A stretch of 41,072 nucleotides of DNA from Acidobacteriaceae bacterium (GTDB lineage Bacteria; Acidobacteriota; Terriglobia; Terriglobales; Acidobacteriaceae): positions 1-41,072 of the forward strand of contig PMUM01000174.1 of NCBI GenBank assembly GCA_003166855.1, written 5' to 3'. This document shows, piece by piece, positions 13,451 through 21,180 of the stretch. Within the stretch, counting starts at the first letter, position 1. Each line of letters opens with the position of its first letter. The position numbers were made by a program, and so were the translations under genes. Below the pieces are notes generated by a model, which saw only the letters and a list, made by a program, of their open reading frames with translations, had not been told where the DNA came from and ran no database searches.

Positions 13451-14767
13451 ATGGCTCGACTGAATCTACTCAACCTGAACTTCCGCTTGCGCACTCATGA
13501 AGGTGCACCGGCGCGGAGCATCTCGACGGAGCTGCAGCTACGGCGTTCGGTGCTGGCCTGCCTGCTTTGGGAGAGCCAGTTCTACGAGGACGGAGTCGAG
13601 ATCGCGGGGCGCATTGCGGAACTTGTCCCCAAGGTTTCAGCCGAGAAGGTGGCCGCGCTCGCCGTCGAGGCTCGCGCACAGATGAAGCTGCGTCACGCGC
13701 CGCTTCTGCTCGTGCGCGAGATGGCGCGTCATGCGACTCACCGCGGCTTTGTGGCCGAGACGCTCGCGCAGGTCATCCAGCGTGCCGACGAGCTCGCCGA
13801 GTTCGTCGCCATCTACTGGAAGGACGGGCGCGTGCCTCTGTCGGCGCAGGTGAAGAAGGGGCTGGCTGCGACTTTCCCCAAGTTCGATGCGTACGCTTTG
13901 GCGAAGTATGATCGGGGCGGACCCATCAAGCTTCGTGACGTGTTGTTCCTGGCTCACGCGAAGCCGCGTGACGAGGAGCAGGCCGAAGTGTGGAAGCGCC
14001 TGATCGCGGGCGAACTCACTGCTCCTGACACGTGGGAAGTTGCCCTCAGCTCTGGCGCGGACAAGCGCGAGGCCTGGGAGCGGCTCCTCCGCGAGCAGAA
14101 GCTGGGAGCGCTCGCTCTGCTCCGCAACCTGCGCAACATGCGGGAGGCTGGAGTCGACGAGTCGCTCGTGCTCGCCGCTCTGGGTTCCATGAGCACGGCG
14201 CGTGTGCTTCCGTTCCGCTTTCTGGCTGCGGCGCGTTACGCTCCGCAGTGGGAAGAGGCGCTGGAGCGGGCCATGCTGAAGTGCGTTGCGGGACAGGAGA
14301 AGCTGCGCGGGAAGACGATCGTGCTGGTTGACGTTTCTGGCTCGATGACCGCTCCGCTCTCGCACCGTTCCGAGATGCAGCGGACCGATGCGGCTTACGG
14401 GCTCGCGGTGTTGCTGCGCGAGATCGGCGAGAAGGTGGCAGTATTCAGCTTCTCGAACTCGCTGGTCGAAGTGCCGGCGCGTCGCGGCTTCGCGTTGCGC
14501 GATGCGATCGACAAGTCGCAGCCGCACAGCGCGACGTACTTGGGTCGCGCTGTGACGGAACTGAATGAGAAGCACGGCTACGATCGCCTGATCGTCATCA
14601 CCGACGAGCAGGCGCACGACACGGTGCCTGCGCCTCGCGGCAAGGGCTATGTGATCAACGTGGCCAGCTACAAGAACGGCGTCGGCTACGGCAAGTGGAC
14701 GCACATCGACGGCTGGAGCGAGTCGGTTGTCGAGTTCATCCGCACGCTGGAGCAGACGGCGGAGTGA
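13451..14767 (+). CDS. rsr: Ro60-like TROVE-domain RNA-binding protein (Rsr)
   Basis: 438-residue orthologue of the Ro 60-kDa autoantigen, a ring protein that binds Y RNAs around its outer face and the ends of misfolded or structured RNAs in its central hole; in bacteria it works with exonucleases such as PNPase in RNA turnover under stress. Residues about 15-280 are the HEAT-like TROVE part (RRSVLACLLWESQFYEDG ... TFPKFDAYALAKY ... LGALALLRNLRNMREAGV). Residues about 288-430 are a von Willebrand A domain with the MIDAS signature DVSGSM at Asp294, a TYLGRA threonine and VITDEQ. The strong site AAAGGAGG is upstream. It is 0.8 kb downstream of Y6 on the same strand, with an opposite-strand ORF6N gene between. 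The array of Y RNA-like elements is its expected RNA partner. Confidence 0.95.
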   Translation: MARLNLLNLNFRLRTHEGAPARSISTELQLRRSVLACLLWESQFYEDGVEIAGRIAELVPKVSAEKVAALAVEARAQMKLRHAPLLLVREMARHATHRGFVAETLAQVIQRADELAEFVAIYWKDGRVPLSAQVKKGLAATFPKFDAYALAKYDRGGPIKLRDVLFLAHAKPRDEEQAEVWKRLIAGELTAPDTWEVALSSGADKREAWERLLREQKLGALALLRNLRNMREAGVDESLVLAALGSMSTARVLPFRFLAAARYAPQWEEALERAMLKCVAGQEKLRGKTIVLVDVSGSMTAPLSHRSEMQRTDAAYGLAVLLREIGEKVAVFSFSNSLVEVPARRGFALRDAIDKSQPHSATYLGRAVTELNEKHGYDRLIVITDEQAHDTVPAPRGKGYVINVASYKNGVGYGKWTHIDGWSESVVEFIRTLEQTAE

Positions 14768-14768
14768 A

Positions 14769-14803
14769 GGGGACCGCGGAGGTATCGGACCTCCGCGGTT
14801 TCC
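14769..14803 (+). terminator. Hairpin terminator after the Ro gene
   Basis: 11-bp perfect stem ACCGCGGAGGT (14773-14783), loop ATCGG, ACCTCCGCGGT (14789-14799), extendable by four pairs at the base. No long T run follows, so termination is likely but not of the textbook type. Confidence 0.6.
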
Positions 14804-15265
14804 AATTCCCATTTTGAGATGATGTTTACTTTTTGGTAATCCCCTCTCGGTCTATTGAAATCATGGGGTTAGGGGAAGACGGCATGGAAATCTTTGGGAC
14901 TCAATATTTTGCGGGCAAAATATTGATAATGCGTGGGTTAACGGAAGGTCCAAGTGTTCATTTTTTGGCGCTGAATCGCTAAAGTATTGGTTTCAAACAA
15001 CTTAGGATGCGATGACCGGCGAGCGTCCGCGCAAAATCTTGAGCCGGTTGGACTTACAGGTAAAATATTGCGGAATAAGGACTTAGCTGTTGCCACGAAA
15101 AAAGCGCCCCCCCCCGCCTTGCGGCTGGAGAGATGATCGGACGCGGAGGCTGTGGAAGGCAAGGTCAGATGTCACAAAGCCGGAAAGAAAGCTGTGGAAA
15201 CTCGGATTCGTTCCCGTTTTGGGACTGGGCGGCTGAAGCGGCTCAAAGGGCCGGAGCATTTGGTT
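14804..15265. other. Gene-free AT-richer region after the Ro gene
   Basis: No ORF with similarity or ribosome binding site. It holds the 11-bp palindrome CAATATTTTGC (14902-14912) / GCAAAATATTG (14915-14925), one copy of a 56-base repeat (15031-15086) shared with 37.5 kb, and a run of nine C (15107-15115). The composition is distinctly lower in GC than the neighbouring genes. Confidence 0.5.
15031..15086 (+). repeat. 56-base dispersed repeat, copy 1
   Basis: Starts GCAAAATCTTGAGCCGG and ends GCGGAATAAGGACTTAG. It matches 37516-37571 at 48 of 56 positions by eye, and its last 27 bases match 37660-37686 at 24 positions. Same orientation in all three. Confidence 0.65.
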
Positions 15266-15712
15266 TCACCACTGTCCTCGCACCTTCTTGCCGGAAGTGG
15301 TTGAGAACTCGACGAAGTTTTTTCCGCTGGTGACGGTTACGTTGGCTGGTGGATCGTGGAGCTTTGCTGGGTCGACGGTGGAGACAGTACAAGGTGGATT
15401 CACGTCTGCAACGGGAAAAGGGAGAAAACGCACAGGATGCCAATCTCCGCAGTCAACAACGGTCTTTGTTGGTCCCAAGGATACGAGGTAGGTCTCGGGT
15501 CGCGAGTCGTCCGTTCTGGTCAGCAAAAGGATCGTTTTTTGCGAGTTGGCGTGCAGGTATCCCGAGGTCTCGCGTGCGTTGACGACGACCTGGCCGTCGA
15601 TCCGGAAATACCAGCTGATAGTTCCGCGCCAGGTGGAGTACGCGAGTGATCCGACCGCGAATAGGAGCCCGACAAAGAGGATGACTCCAAGCGCTCGAAT
15701 GACTTTCTTCAT
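15266..15712 (-). CDS. Small membrane-anchored protein of unknown function
   Basis: 148 residues. It starts MKKVIRALG followed by one hydrophobic segment (VILFVGLLFAVGSLAYS), then an exported, beta-looking domain with a GTISWYFRIDGQVVVNARETSGYL region and two cysteines (VVDCGDWHPV, NPPCTVSTV) that could pair. No family recognised. The start at 15712 gives the membrane anchor; the longer reading runs through an intergenic repeat. There is no strong ribosome binding site, so the gene call is moderate. Confidence 0.5.
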   Translation of the reverse strand: MKKVIRALGVILFVGLLFAVGSLAYSTWRGTISWYFRIDGQVVVNARETSGYLHANSQKTILLLTRTDDSRPETYLVSLGPTKTVVDCGDWHPVRFLPFPVADVNPPCTVSTVDPAKLHDPPANVTVTSGKNFVEFSTTSGKKVRGQW

Positions 15713-15782
15713 GCTGTCTTTGTAACAACGAAGGACACCATGAAGCCAGAAGAAGTTTCGGAGGAGACAGAGGAGGGGAATG

Positions 15783-15905
15783 TAGCGCCGCCGGCCCGGT
15801 GGCTGTCGCGGGGGTGTCCCGCCCGCCGCGTGCGGGGCCAAGATGGCCCTTCGGCAGGCTCAGGGCAGGCTCCCGGGACAGCCGGCAGGATGCCGGCGCT
15901 ACGTT
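15783..15905. repeat. Composite palindromic intergenic repeat
   Basis: Contains TAGCGCCGCCGG...GGCTGTCGCGGGGG, a GGGCAGGCTCCCGGGACAGC part and an inverted exact copy of bases 1-25 of the window (about 15879-15903). The 20-base string CTCAGGGCAGGCTCCCGGGA (15859-15878) recurs exactly at 19499-19518, before rpsF. Confidence 0.7.
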
Positions 15906-15914
15906 GTCCGGGAC

Positions 15915-16085
15915 CTATTTTGGGTTGGCCTCGCCGGAACTTCTTAGTGTTACCTGGTCTTGCGAGAGGGCGCCGCTTTTTGGGATCGGCGGGGTTTCGG
16001 CGTGAGGGTCGGGCTTCGGTTCTGCAGGCGGCTGCGAGACTTGGTGGACGTCGGCCGGGTGAACGCTGTTGATTGGAGTGATCAT
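15915..16085 (-). CDS. Small proline-rich protein
   Basis: 56-residue ORF starting MITPINSVHPADVHQVSQPP and ending SQDQVTLRSSGEANPK, low complexity, no signal peptide or membrane segment. AGGA lies seven bases before the ATG. The terminal QDQVTL-type motif is like small hypothetical proteins I associate with acidobacterial genomes, but I cannot name a family. It is divergent from the DUF3800-like gene, sharing about 90 bases of promoter region. Confidence 0.5.
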   Translation of the reverse strand: MITPINSVHPADVHQVSQPPAEPKPDPHAETPPIPKSGALSQDQVTLRSSGEANPK

Positions 16086-16177
16086 GGTCTGGTCCTCTGA
16101 GGGATAGGATCGGCAGAGTCGCGAGAAAGCTTTAGTGAATTGGGCAGCGCCCGCTATCTTTGGTAAGAGTTACCTCG

Positions 16178-17002
16178 ATGGACGTATTCTTCGCAGACGA
16201 TTCGCAACAGGGAATTCCCAGTCGGCCAGGTATGGGGCATCTGTTGGCTACGGGAGGCCTATACGTACCGGGCGAAGAGGTGCGTCATCTCGAGGATATG
16301 GTCGACGCGACATGTGAAAGGCATGGAGTGCCGAAAGGAGAAGAGTTCAAGTGGTCCCCTAGGCGTGATTCGTGGATTGACTCCGCGTTAGCGGGTGCTT
16401 CAAGGGCCGGATTCTTCATGGAAATATTGGCTCACTGCGCAAAGGTCGAAGCCGAAGCCTCCGTCGTCATCATTGACAGAGATTCGTCGACGGCCGCTGG
16501 AGCCAAAGCCACGACGGAATACGCCACCGAGCTGCTGATCAGACAAGTGGACCGAATCGCACTTCGCAGATCTGCGACAACGATCATTGTGGTAGATCGG
16601 CCGGGAGGAGGTCGAGTCGAGGAAGAACGCTTCTTGGCCTCGGCGCTGGATGTGCTCAAGTACGGCAGTGGTCGCGATCTTCCGAAACAGATCGCACTGA
16701 ATCCGCTTTGTACTACCTCTCATTTTGTAAGGCTTCTGCAGGTGGCTGACTTAGTGGTTTCTTGCGCAACGCAATTCGTAGCCGGTGAGGCACGTTTCTC
16801 GCCCAGAGTGTTTCATGGTTCGGTAAGGCCCTTGCTGAGGGGCGATCCAGTTGGCGGATCAGCGATTGCCATATATCCGGAGGTCAAGTATGCCAATCTC
16901 TACCACTGGCTTTTCGAGGATTTGAAATTCATGCGGGGTGCGGTTGGGTACGGCTTGCCAATCTTGTCGTACCCGTATTCCAAGGACGCGGTCACACCCT
17001 GA
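16178..17002 (+). CDS. DUF3800-like protein
   Basis: 274-residue soluble protein. It starts MDVFFADDSQQG, the (Y/F)xDDS signature of DUF3800, an RNase H-fold family of unknown function often carried on mobile DNA. Further family-like points are the ASVVIIDRD strand, TTIIVVDRPGGG and a C-terminal LLQVADLVVSCATQFVAGE helix, where DUF3800 has its conserved 'QxADlla' motif. The start at 16178 was chosen over an in-frame TTG at 16160. The next gene begins 48 bases downstream on the same strand, so they are probably co-transcribed. Lower GC than the housekeeping genes; likely accessory. Confidence 0.72.
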   Translation: MDVFFADDSQQGIPSRPGMGHLLATGGLYVPGEEVRHLEDMVDATCERHGVPKGEEFKWSPRRDSWIDSALAGASRAGFFMEILAHCAKVEAEASVVIIDRDSSTAAGAKATTEYATELLIRQVDRIALRRSATTIIVVDRPGGGRVEEERFLASALDVLKYGSGRDLPKQIALNPLCTTSHFVRLLQVADLVVSCATQFVAGEARFSPRVFHGSVRPLLRGDPVGGSAIAIYPEVKYANLYHWLFEDLKFMRGAVGYGLPILSYPYSKDAVTP

Positions 17003-17050
17003 GACATCGTAGCGGCAGACAAGATAGTGCTGAGGTGCGGGAGCATAAAA

Positions 17051-17881
17051 ATGAGCAACGCAAAAGTAGATCAAAAGAAGCTAGTCGGGGTCGGCTTCCC
17101 GGAGTTTTGGCAGCACGTCCACGACGAGTACGCAAAATGCTTCGAAGCTGCGGTCGAGCTGACAGCGGTCGGCAATGAAGCGTTTAGCGGCCCCTTGAGT
17201 CAACCGCTCGAAAAGGTCTCCCGGCACATTGCAAGGGTCGTCTGGAACTCTTTCGGGTCGCTTATGCTGCTCGTTCTGAACGGATACGGCGCGGACGCAA
17301 TGAAGATAGCTCGCGGGATGTTCGAGGCTTCCGTCACGCTTGGGTACTTGCGTATTCATCCTGGGCTGATTGATGACTACTTGGACTACCACTTTGTCAT
17401 CCAGAAACGGCTTTACGACGCCATGAAGGACTCCTCACCTGGCCATTTGCAGCGCATCTCCGCGGGGGTGAGAAGGGAGATGGAGGTCAACTTTGCAAGA
17501 GTCGCGCCCAGATTTCGAGCACGATCTGGCAAGCTTAGAGCCAATTGGGCGAAAGTTTCATTTCGAGAGATGGCAAGGGAAGTGGGCAAAGAGCAGCAAT
17601 ACCTGGTCTTCTACCGATTTGCCTCGTCAATGCATCACTCTGACGTAGGGGGACTGTTTGCCCAAACGCAGACTTCGGAGGTTGAGGACGTCCTAGACGT
17701 GGACATTGCGCCTTCGGACAAGTGGTTAAAGGAATCGCTGATAACTGGACACGCCGCAGTGGTAGCGGTCCTTAGCGAGTACAACGAAATCACAAAGGCG
17801 GGGTTAGACAGTGTCGTCGAGCGTGCGCGGCGATTATTTATCGATGCGTGGGGAAAGGACGAACAAAGATCCGATGCCTGA
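17051..17881 (+). CDS. DUF5677-like protein
   Basis: 276-residue, largely helical soluble protein. Segments ADAMKIARGMFEASVTLGYL and YRFASSMHHSDVGGL match the style of DUF5677 proteins, whose function is unknown. GGGAG lies 8 bases before the ATG. It is adjacent to the DUF3800-like gene and oriented with it. The combination resembles small accessory cassettes in genomic islands; a defence role is possible but nothing in the sequence proves it. Confidence 0.6.
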   Translation: MSNAKVDQKKLVGVGFPEFWQHVHDEYAKCFEAAVELTAVGNEAFSGPLSQPLEKVSRHIARVVWNSFGSLMLLVLNGYGADAMKIARGMFEASVTLGYLRIHPGLIDDYLDYHFVIQKRLYDAMKDSSPGHLQRISAGVRREMEVNFARVAPRFRARSGKLRANWAKVSFREMAREVGKEQQYLVFYRFASSMHHSDVGGLFAQTQTSEVEDVLDVDIAPSDKWLKESLITGHAAVVAVLSEYNEITKAGLDSVVERARRLFIDAWGKDEQRSDA

Positions 17882-18001
17882 CAGCCTCACAACTTGGTCG
17901 TCCCCGCCAACAGCGCACCGCTAAAAAGGGGCACCGCAGAAGCAGTTGGTCAATGCGGCAGCGATGCCCGACGTGCACTGCGGCGGGTAGTGCAAGCAGT
18001 A

Positions 18002-18598
18002 TCAATTGGCGGTCAATTTACTGTTCTTTCGTGATTGAACGCTGCGAGCTTTGAGCGTCTTGGCGCTTACCTCAGACGGCGCTTCGAAGCCGATGCGGGT
18101 GCGGGTTGGTTCGGAGGGGCTCATGAGTTCGCGGATGGCGTCCATCAGGGCTTGGATTTCTGAGTCGTGAGTTTCGAGGCGGTGTTCCAATTCCGACAGC
18201 TTGGTCAGGATATGGCGGTTGCCGGCGATGGCGCGGCGCATGCGTACAAAAGCGAGAACGACGAACACGCTCATCTCGATGGCGCATTCGGAGTTCAGGA
18301 CGGTAGCGGCCATGATGGCGCCGTGTTCGGTGAAGGCGTAGGGCAGATAACGGGCGCCGCCGTGTCCTTCACTTGAGATCACATTTTGTGATCTCAAGAT
18401 TTTGAGTTCGTGCGGGGAGAGTTGAAAGCGGAAGGCGGGAGGAAATCGTTTCGCATTGCGCTTGGCTTGCTGATTCAGGTGCCGGACTTGGACGCCGTAG
18501 AGTTCCGCGAGGTCGCGGTCGAGGATGACTCGCTGGCCACGCAGAACGAAGATTTTCGAATCCACTTTTCGTGCGACTACGATTGCTGTTTTCGCCAT
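18002..18598 (-). CDS. ORF6N-domain (phage antirepressor-like) protein, copy 2
   Basis: 198-residue paralogue of the protein at 12667-13215. The ORF6N domain (SKIFVLRGQRVILDRDLAELYGVQVRHLNQQAKRN, RFPPAFRFQL, RYLPYAFTEHGAIMAATVLNS) is followed by the same coiled-coil helix (ILTKLSELEHRLETHDSEIQALMDAIREL) and an extended basic tail rich in Ser/Lys. The start at 18598 (MAKTAIVV) corresponds to copy 1's MNKTAIIL. As in copy 1, a palindrome lies before the gene and a near-identical one inside it, here encoding LRSQNVIS. The palindrome sequence differs systematically between the two copies (GAGGTC versus GAGATC). Confidence 0.85.
   Translation of the reverse strand: MAKTAIVVARKVDSKIFVLRGQRVILDRDLAELYGVQVRHLNQQAKRNAKRFPPAFRFQLSPHELKILRSQNVISSEGHGGARYLPYAFTEHGAIMAATVLNSECAIEMSVFVVLAFVRMRRAIAGNRHILTKLSELEHRLETHDSEIQALMDAIRELMSPSEPTRTRIGFEAPSEVSAKTLKARSVQSRKNSKLTAN
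18372..18398. promoter_or_regulatory. Operator-like palindrome inside the ORF6N gene, copy 2
   Basis: 12-bp arms CTTGAGATCACA (18372-18383) / TGTGATCTCAAG (18387-18398) with TTT between, in frame in the coding region. Confidence 0.65.
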
Positions 18599-18631
18599 AG
18601 GGAGTTTTCGGAGATCTAGCTTCAAGTTTCG

Positions 18632-18648
18632 GATCACAAATTGTGATC
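18632..18648. promoter_or_regulatory. Promoter-side palindrome of ORF6N gene, copy 2
   Basis: GATCACAA-A-TTGTGATC, continued on one side by TCAAG, about 33 bases upstream of the ATG. It carries the same GATCACA core as the internal palindrome of this gene. Confidence 0.6.
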
Positions 18649-18759
18649 TCAAGTTGTCGAGCAGATAGCAGCAGAATAGCAGCCCAGCGGCACGTTGGAG
18701 CACCACGGAAGTTCATGCGTGGTGCACGCGCGTGTTTGCGTGGATCCTAAATTCAAAAT

Positions 18760-18795
18760 CCCCACCCTGTCGCAAAGGACGCGACAAGGGTGGGG
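18760..18795. repeat. Hairpin repeat shared with 38.93 kb
   Basis: CCCCACCCTGTCGC (18760-18773) / GCGACAAGGGTGGGG (18781-18795), one bulge. A sister copy CCCCACCCTTGC / GCAAGGATGGGG lies at 38926-38956; both have the loop AAAGGAC and both continue GGGGCACCC. The DNA between here and pth also has a GGACGGGCGaggCGCCCGTCC hairpin (about 18848-18869). Confidence 0.65.
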
Positions 18796-18885
18796 CACCC
18801 GCTGCACTGTTGAGCGGTGGGAAGGGCAAGCTCGCATCGCGTCGCTGGACGGGCGAGGCGCCCGTCCCCACACGAGCTTATCTGC

Positions 18886-19461
18886 GTGAAACTGATCATC
18901 GGTCTTGGCAATCCCGGTATCGAGTATCAGTTCACGCCGCATAACCTGGGCTTTCTAGCGATTGATCGGATCGCGAGCGGCTTGGGAGTGGACGTGAGAA
19001 ACCGGCAGTGCCGGGCGCTGACGGCGCGGGCGGTGATTGCCGACCAGACGGTGCTGCTGGCCAAGCCCGAGACGTTCATGAATTTGAGTGGCGTCTCGGT
19101 GCGGGAACTGGTCGAGGAGTACGAGGCGAAGCCGGAGTCGGACCTGATTGTGATTCAGGACGAGTTGGATTTTCCGCTGGGCACGCTGCGCATTCATACG
19201 CGGCGGAGTTCGGCGGGGCACAACGGCATCGAGTCGATCATCGGGGCGCTGGGCACGCAGGATTTTCTGCGCATACGGATCGGCGTCGCGCCCGAGCGGA
19301 AAGTTGGAGACGGCGCGGCATACTTGCTGGCTCCAATGCGTAAGCCGGAGTTGGCGATTGTGGACGGCATGCTCGACACCGCCGAAGACGCGGTGAAAGT
19401 GATTTTGAAAGAAGGTCCGGCGGCGGCGATGAACCGCTTCAACCGGAAGCCGGAAGAGTAA
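18886..19461 (+). CDS. pth: Peptidyl-tRNA hydrolase
   Basis: 191 residues with a GTG start. It cleaves peptidyl-tRNA released from ribosomes. Family motifs: KLIIGLGNPGIEYQFTPHNLGF with the catalytic His, KPETFMNLSG, IVIQDELDFPLG with the conserved Asp, and SSAGHNGIESII. The GTG at 18886 gives the canonical N-terminus; the in-frame ORF upstream comes only from an intergenic repeat. It heads the usual bacterial order pth-rpsF-rpsR-rplI. Confidence 0.96.
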   Translation: MKLIIGLGNPGIEYQFTPHNLGFLAIDRIASGLGVDVRNRQCRALTARAVIADQTVLLAKPETFMNLSGVSVRELVEEYEAKPESDLIVIQDELDFPLGTLRIHTRRSSAGHNGIESIIGALGTQDFLRIRIGVAPERKVGDGAAYLLAPMRKPELAIVDGMLDTAEDAVKVILKEGPAAAMNRFNRKPEE

Positions 19462-19597
19462 GGAAGCGCGCCAGACGCGCCCTTCGGTCGCTTGCGCTCT
19501 CTCAGGGCAGGCTCCCGGGATTCGCGCGGCGCGCCCAGATCCTTCGGCGACAAAAAGCTGTCGCCTCAGGATGACAAGTTTGGAATTGGAGAAAAGA

Positions 19598-20023
19598 ATG
19601 AATCGTACCTATGAATTGATGTTCATTGTTCGGCCGGATATGACGGAAGAGGATCTGGACAAGCTGATTGCTACGTTGAGCGGCGTGGTGCCGACTTCGG
19701 GCGGAAGCGTACTGCGCGTCGACAAGATGGGCAAGCGCCGACTGGCTTACACCGTTCGCCGGTTTCACGAAGGCATTTACGTGCTGATGGTCGTGGAAGG
19801 CGGAGGCGCAGTGATTCACGAACTGGAGCGCCGCCTGCGCGTGACCGAGCCGGTCATCAAGTTCCTCACCGTGCGTACGGATGAGGAGCAGAAGCGGCTG
19901 GATAAGGTGAAGGCGCTCCGCGATGCGAAGAAGAAGGTAAGCGCGCAGCCGGCGGTACCGGCACCAGCACCAGCGGCGGAGGCACCTGCGGCTCCGGCAG
20001 CGGAAGCTCCGGCGACGGCGTAG
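19598..20023 (+). CDS. rpsF: 30S ribosomal protein S6
   Basis: 141 residues. S6 core MNRTYELMFIVRPDMTEEDL ... KRRLAYTVRRFHEGIYVLM to about residue 105. Then a Lys-rich stretch and an Ala/Pro tail of about 30 residues (PAVPAPAPAAEAPAAP) longer than in Escherichia coli. The site GGAGAAAAG precedes the ATG, and the in-frame ATG at 19571 adds residues unlike S6. S6 binds S18 on the small-subunit platform, whose gene follows. Confidence 0.96.
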   Translation: MNRTYELMFIVRPDMTEEDLDKLIATLSGVVPTSGGSVLRVDKMGKRRLAYTVRRFHEGIYVLMVVEGGGAVIHELERRLRVTEPVIKFLTVRTDEEQKRLDKVKALRDAKKKVSAQPAVPAPAPAAEAPAAPAAEAPATA

Positions 20024-20161
20024 GGCTGCGAGAAATCCTGGCGAGGCTCGTGCAGATCTCAAGCGAAAGCGGATTCCTCGCTTCGCTCGGAATGACAAGG
20101 CATATCCGAATCACAAGGCATCAGGCGTCGTGAAGTACGGCGACCCACACAGAGGAGAAAT

Positions 20162-20530
20162 ATGGCTGACGAAACGAAAGCACCAGAGCAATCCACGCCG
20201 AGCGAGAGGCCGCGTTTTGATGGTCCCCGTCCGGGAGGAGATCGTCCGCGGTTCGGTGGTGGCGGACGCGGGCCCGGCGGTCCTCCGCGCGAAGGCGGCG
20301 GCGGACGCAAGTTTTTCCGGCGCAAGAAAGTCTGCAAGTTCTGCGTCGAGAAAATTGAAGACATCAACTACAAGGACTACCGCATGCTCGGGCAGTTCGT
20401 CGCCGAGAGCGGCAAGATCGTGCCGCGGCGCCTGACCGGCGTTTGCGCACCGCACCAGCACCGTCTGTCGGCGGCCATCAAGAAGGCGCGGAACATCGCC
20501 CTGCTGCCGTTTGCGGGGCGGGCATCGTAG
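20162..20530 (+). CDS. rpsR: 30S ribosomal protein S18
   Basis: 122 residues. The C-terminal 75 residues are the S18 core ([22 protein letters not shown], then [29 protein letters not shown]). The first 50 residues are a Gly/Arg/Pro-rich extension ([20 protein letters not shown]) resembling RGG boxes, unusual for S18 in model bacteria but seen in Acidobacteria. CKFC and the later Cys may bind zinc. Start with GAGGAG upstream. Confidence 0.95.
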   Translation: MADETKAPEQSTPSERPRFDGPRPGGDRPRFGGGGRGPGGPPREGGGGRKFFRRKKVCKFCVEKIEDINYKDYRMLGQFVAESGKIVPRRLTGVCAPHQHRLSAAIKKARNIALLPFAGRAS

Positions 20531-20637
20531 ACAAACAAGCTTCGAGCCGCGAGCTACGAGCGATGTCGAGCCGCGGTCAGCAGTCCGCTCGAAGCTCATA
20601 GCTCGGAGCTCAAAGCTCACAAGATTGGAGTCATCCC

Positions 20638-21093
20638 ATGGAAGTCATTCTGAAAGAAGATGTAGCGAAGCTGGGGTCCCGCGGCGACGTGGTGAAAGTC
20701 GCGGAAGGATATGGACGGAATTATCTGTTGCCGCGCAAGCTGGCCATTCAGGCCAATGAGGGCAACAAAGCCGTCATCGTGCAGATGAAGGCCGCATCGG
20801 TGCGGCGCTCCGCCAAGGAGAAGACGCAGGCCGAGGAACTGGCCAAGCAATTTGAGGGCGCCTCAGTGTCGTTCCAGCGGCGCACGGGCGAGCACGATCA
20901 GCTCTTTGGATCGGTCACGTCGAGCGACATCGGCGATGCGCTGACCAAGAAAGGCTTCAATATTGACCGTCGCAAGATCCAGTTGCACGAGCCGCTGAAG
21001 ACCGTGGGGGAGTTCTCGGTCCCGGTAAAGTTGCACAAGGACGTGACCGCGCACTTGAAGGTGGTCATCGAGAAGGAAGTCGTCGCGGAGTAA
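20638..21093 (+). CDS. rplI: 50S ribosomal protein L9
   Basis: 151 residues. N-terminal domain MEVILKEDVAKLGSRGDVVKV ... GYGRNYLLPRKLA, long connecting helix, and C-terminal domain with LFGSVTSSDIGDAL. Full length for the family. Last gene of the pth-rpsF-rpsR-rplI unit, followed by hairpin terminators. The spacer before it is made of wordy repeats of AGCT/CGAAGCTC. Confidence 0.96.
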   Translation: MEVILKEDVAKLGSRGDVVKVAEGYGRNYLLPRKLAIQANEGNKAVIVQMKAASVRRSAKEKTQAEELAKQFEGASVSFQRRTGEHDQLFGSVTSSDIGDALTKKGFNIDRRKIQLHEPLKTVGEFSVPVKLHKDVTAHLKVVIEKEVVAE

Positions 21094-21107
21094 GAGTTCG
21101 CAATTCG

Positions 21108-21175
21108 GCCCGGGCGCTCTGCCCGGGCTTTCTGTTGTCCTGCATGTATCTGCCCGGTGATCGATCACCGGGCAG
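21108..21175. terminator. Two hairpins between convergent genes
   Basis: GCCCGGGC (21108-21115), loop gctct, GCCCGGGC (21121-21128) followed by TTTCTGTTGT closes rplI. A perfect 26-base palindrome CTGCCCGGTGATC/GATCACCGGGCAG (21150-21175) lies 6 bases from the end of the opposite-strand gene and could serve it. Confidence 0.75.
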
Positions 21176-21180
21176 GCCAA

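Noticed and set aside
13637-14812. 391-residue minus-strand ORF
   Set aside because: Shadow of the Ro gene and runs through its terminator.
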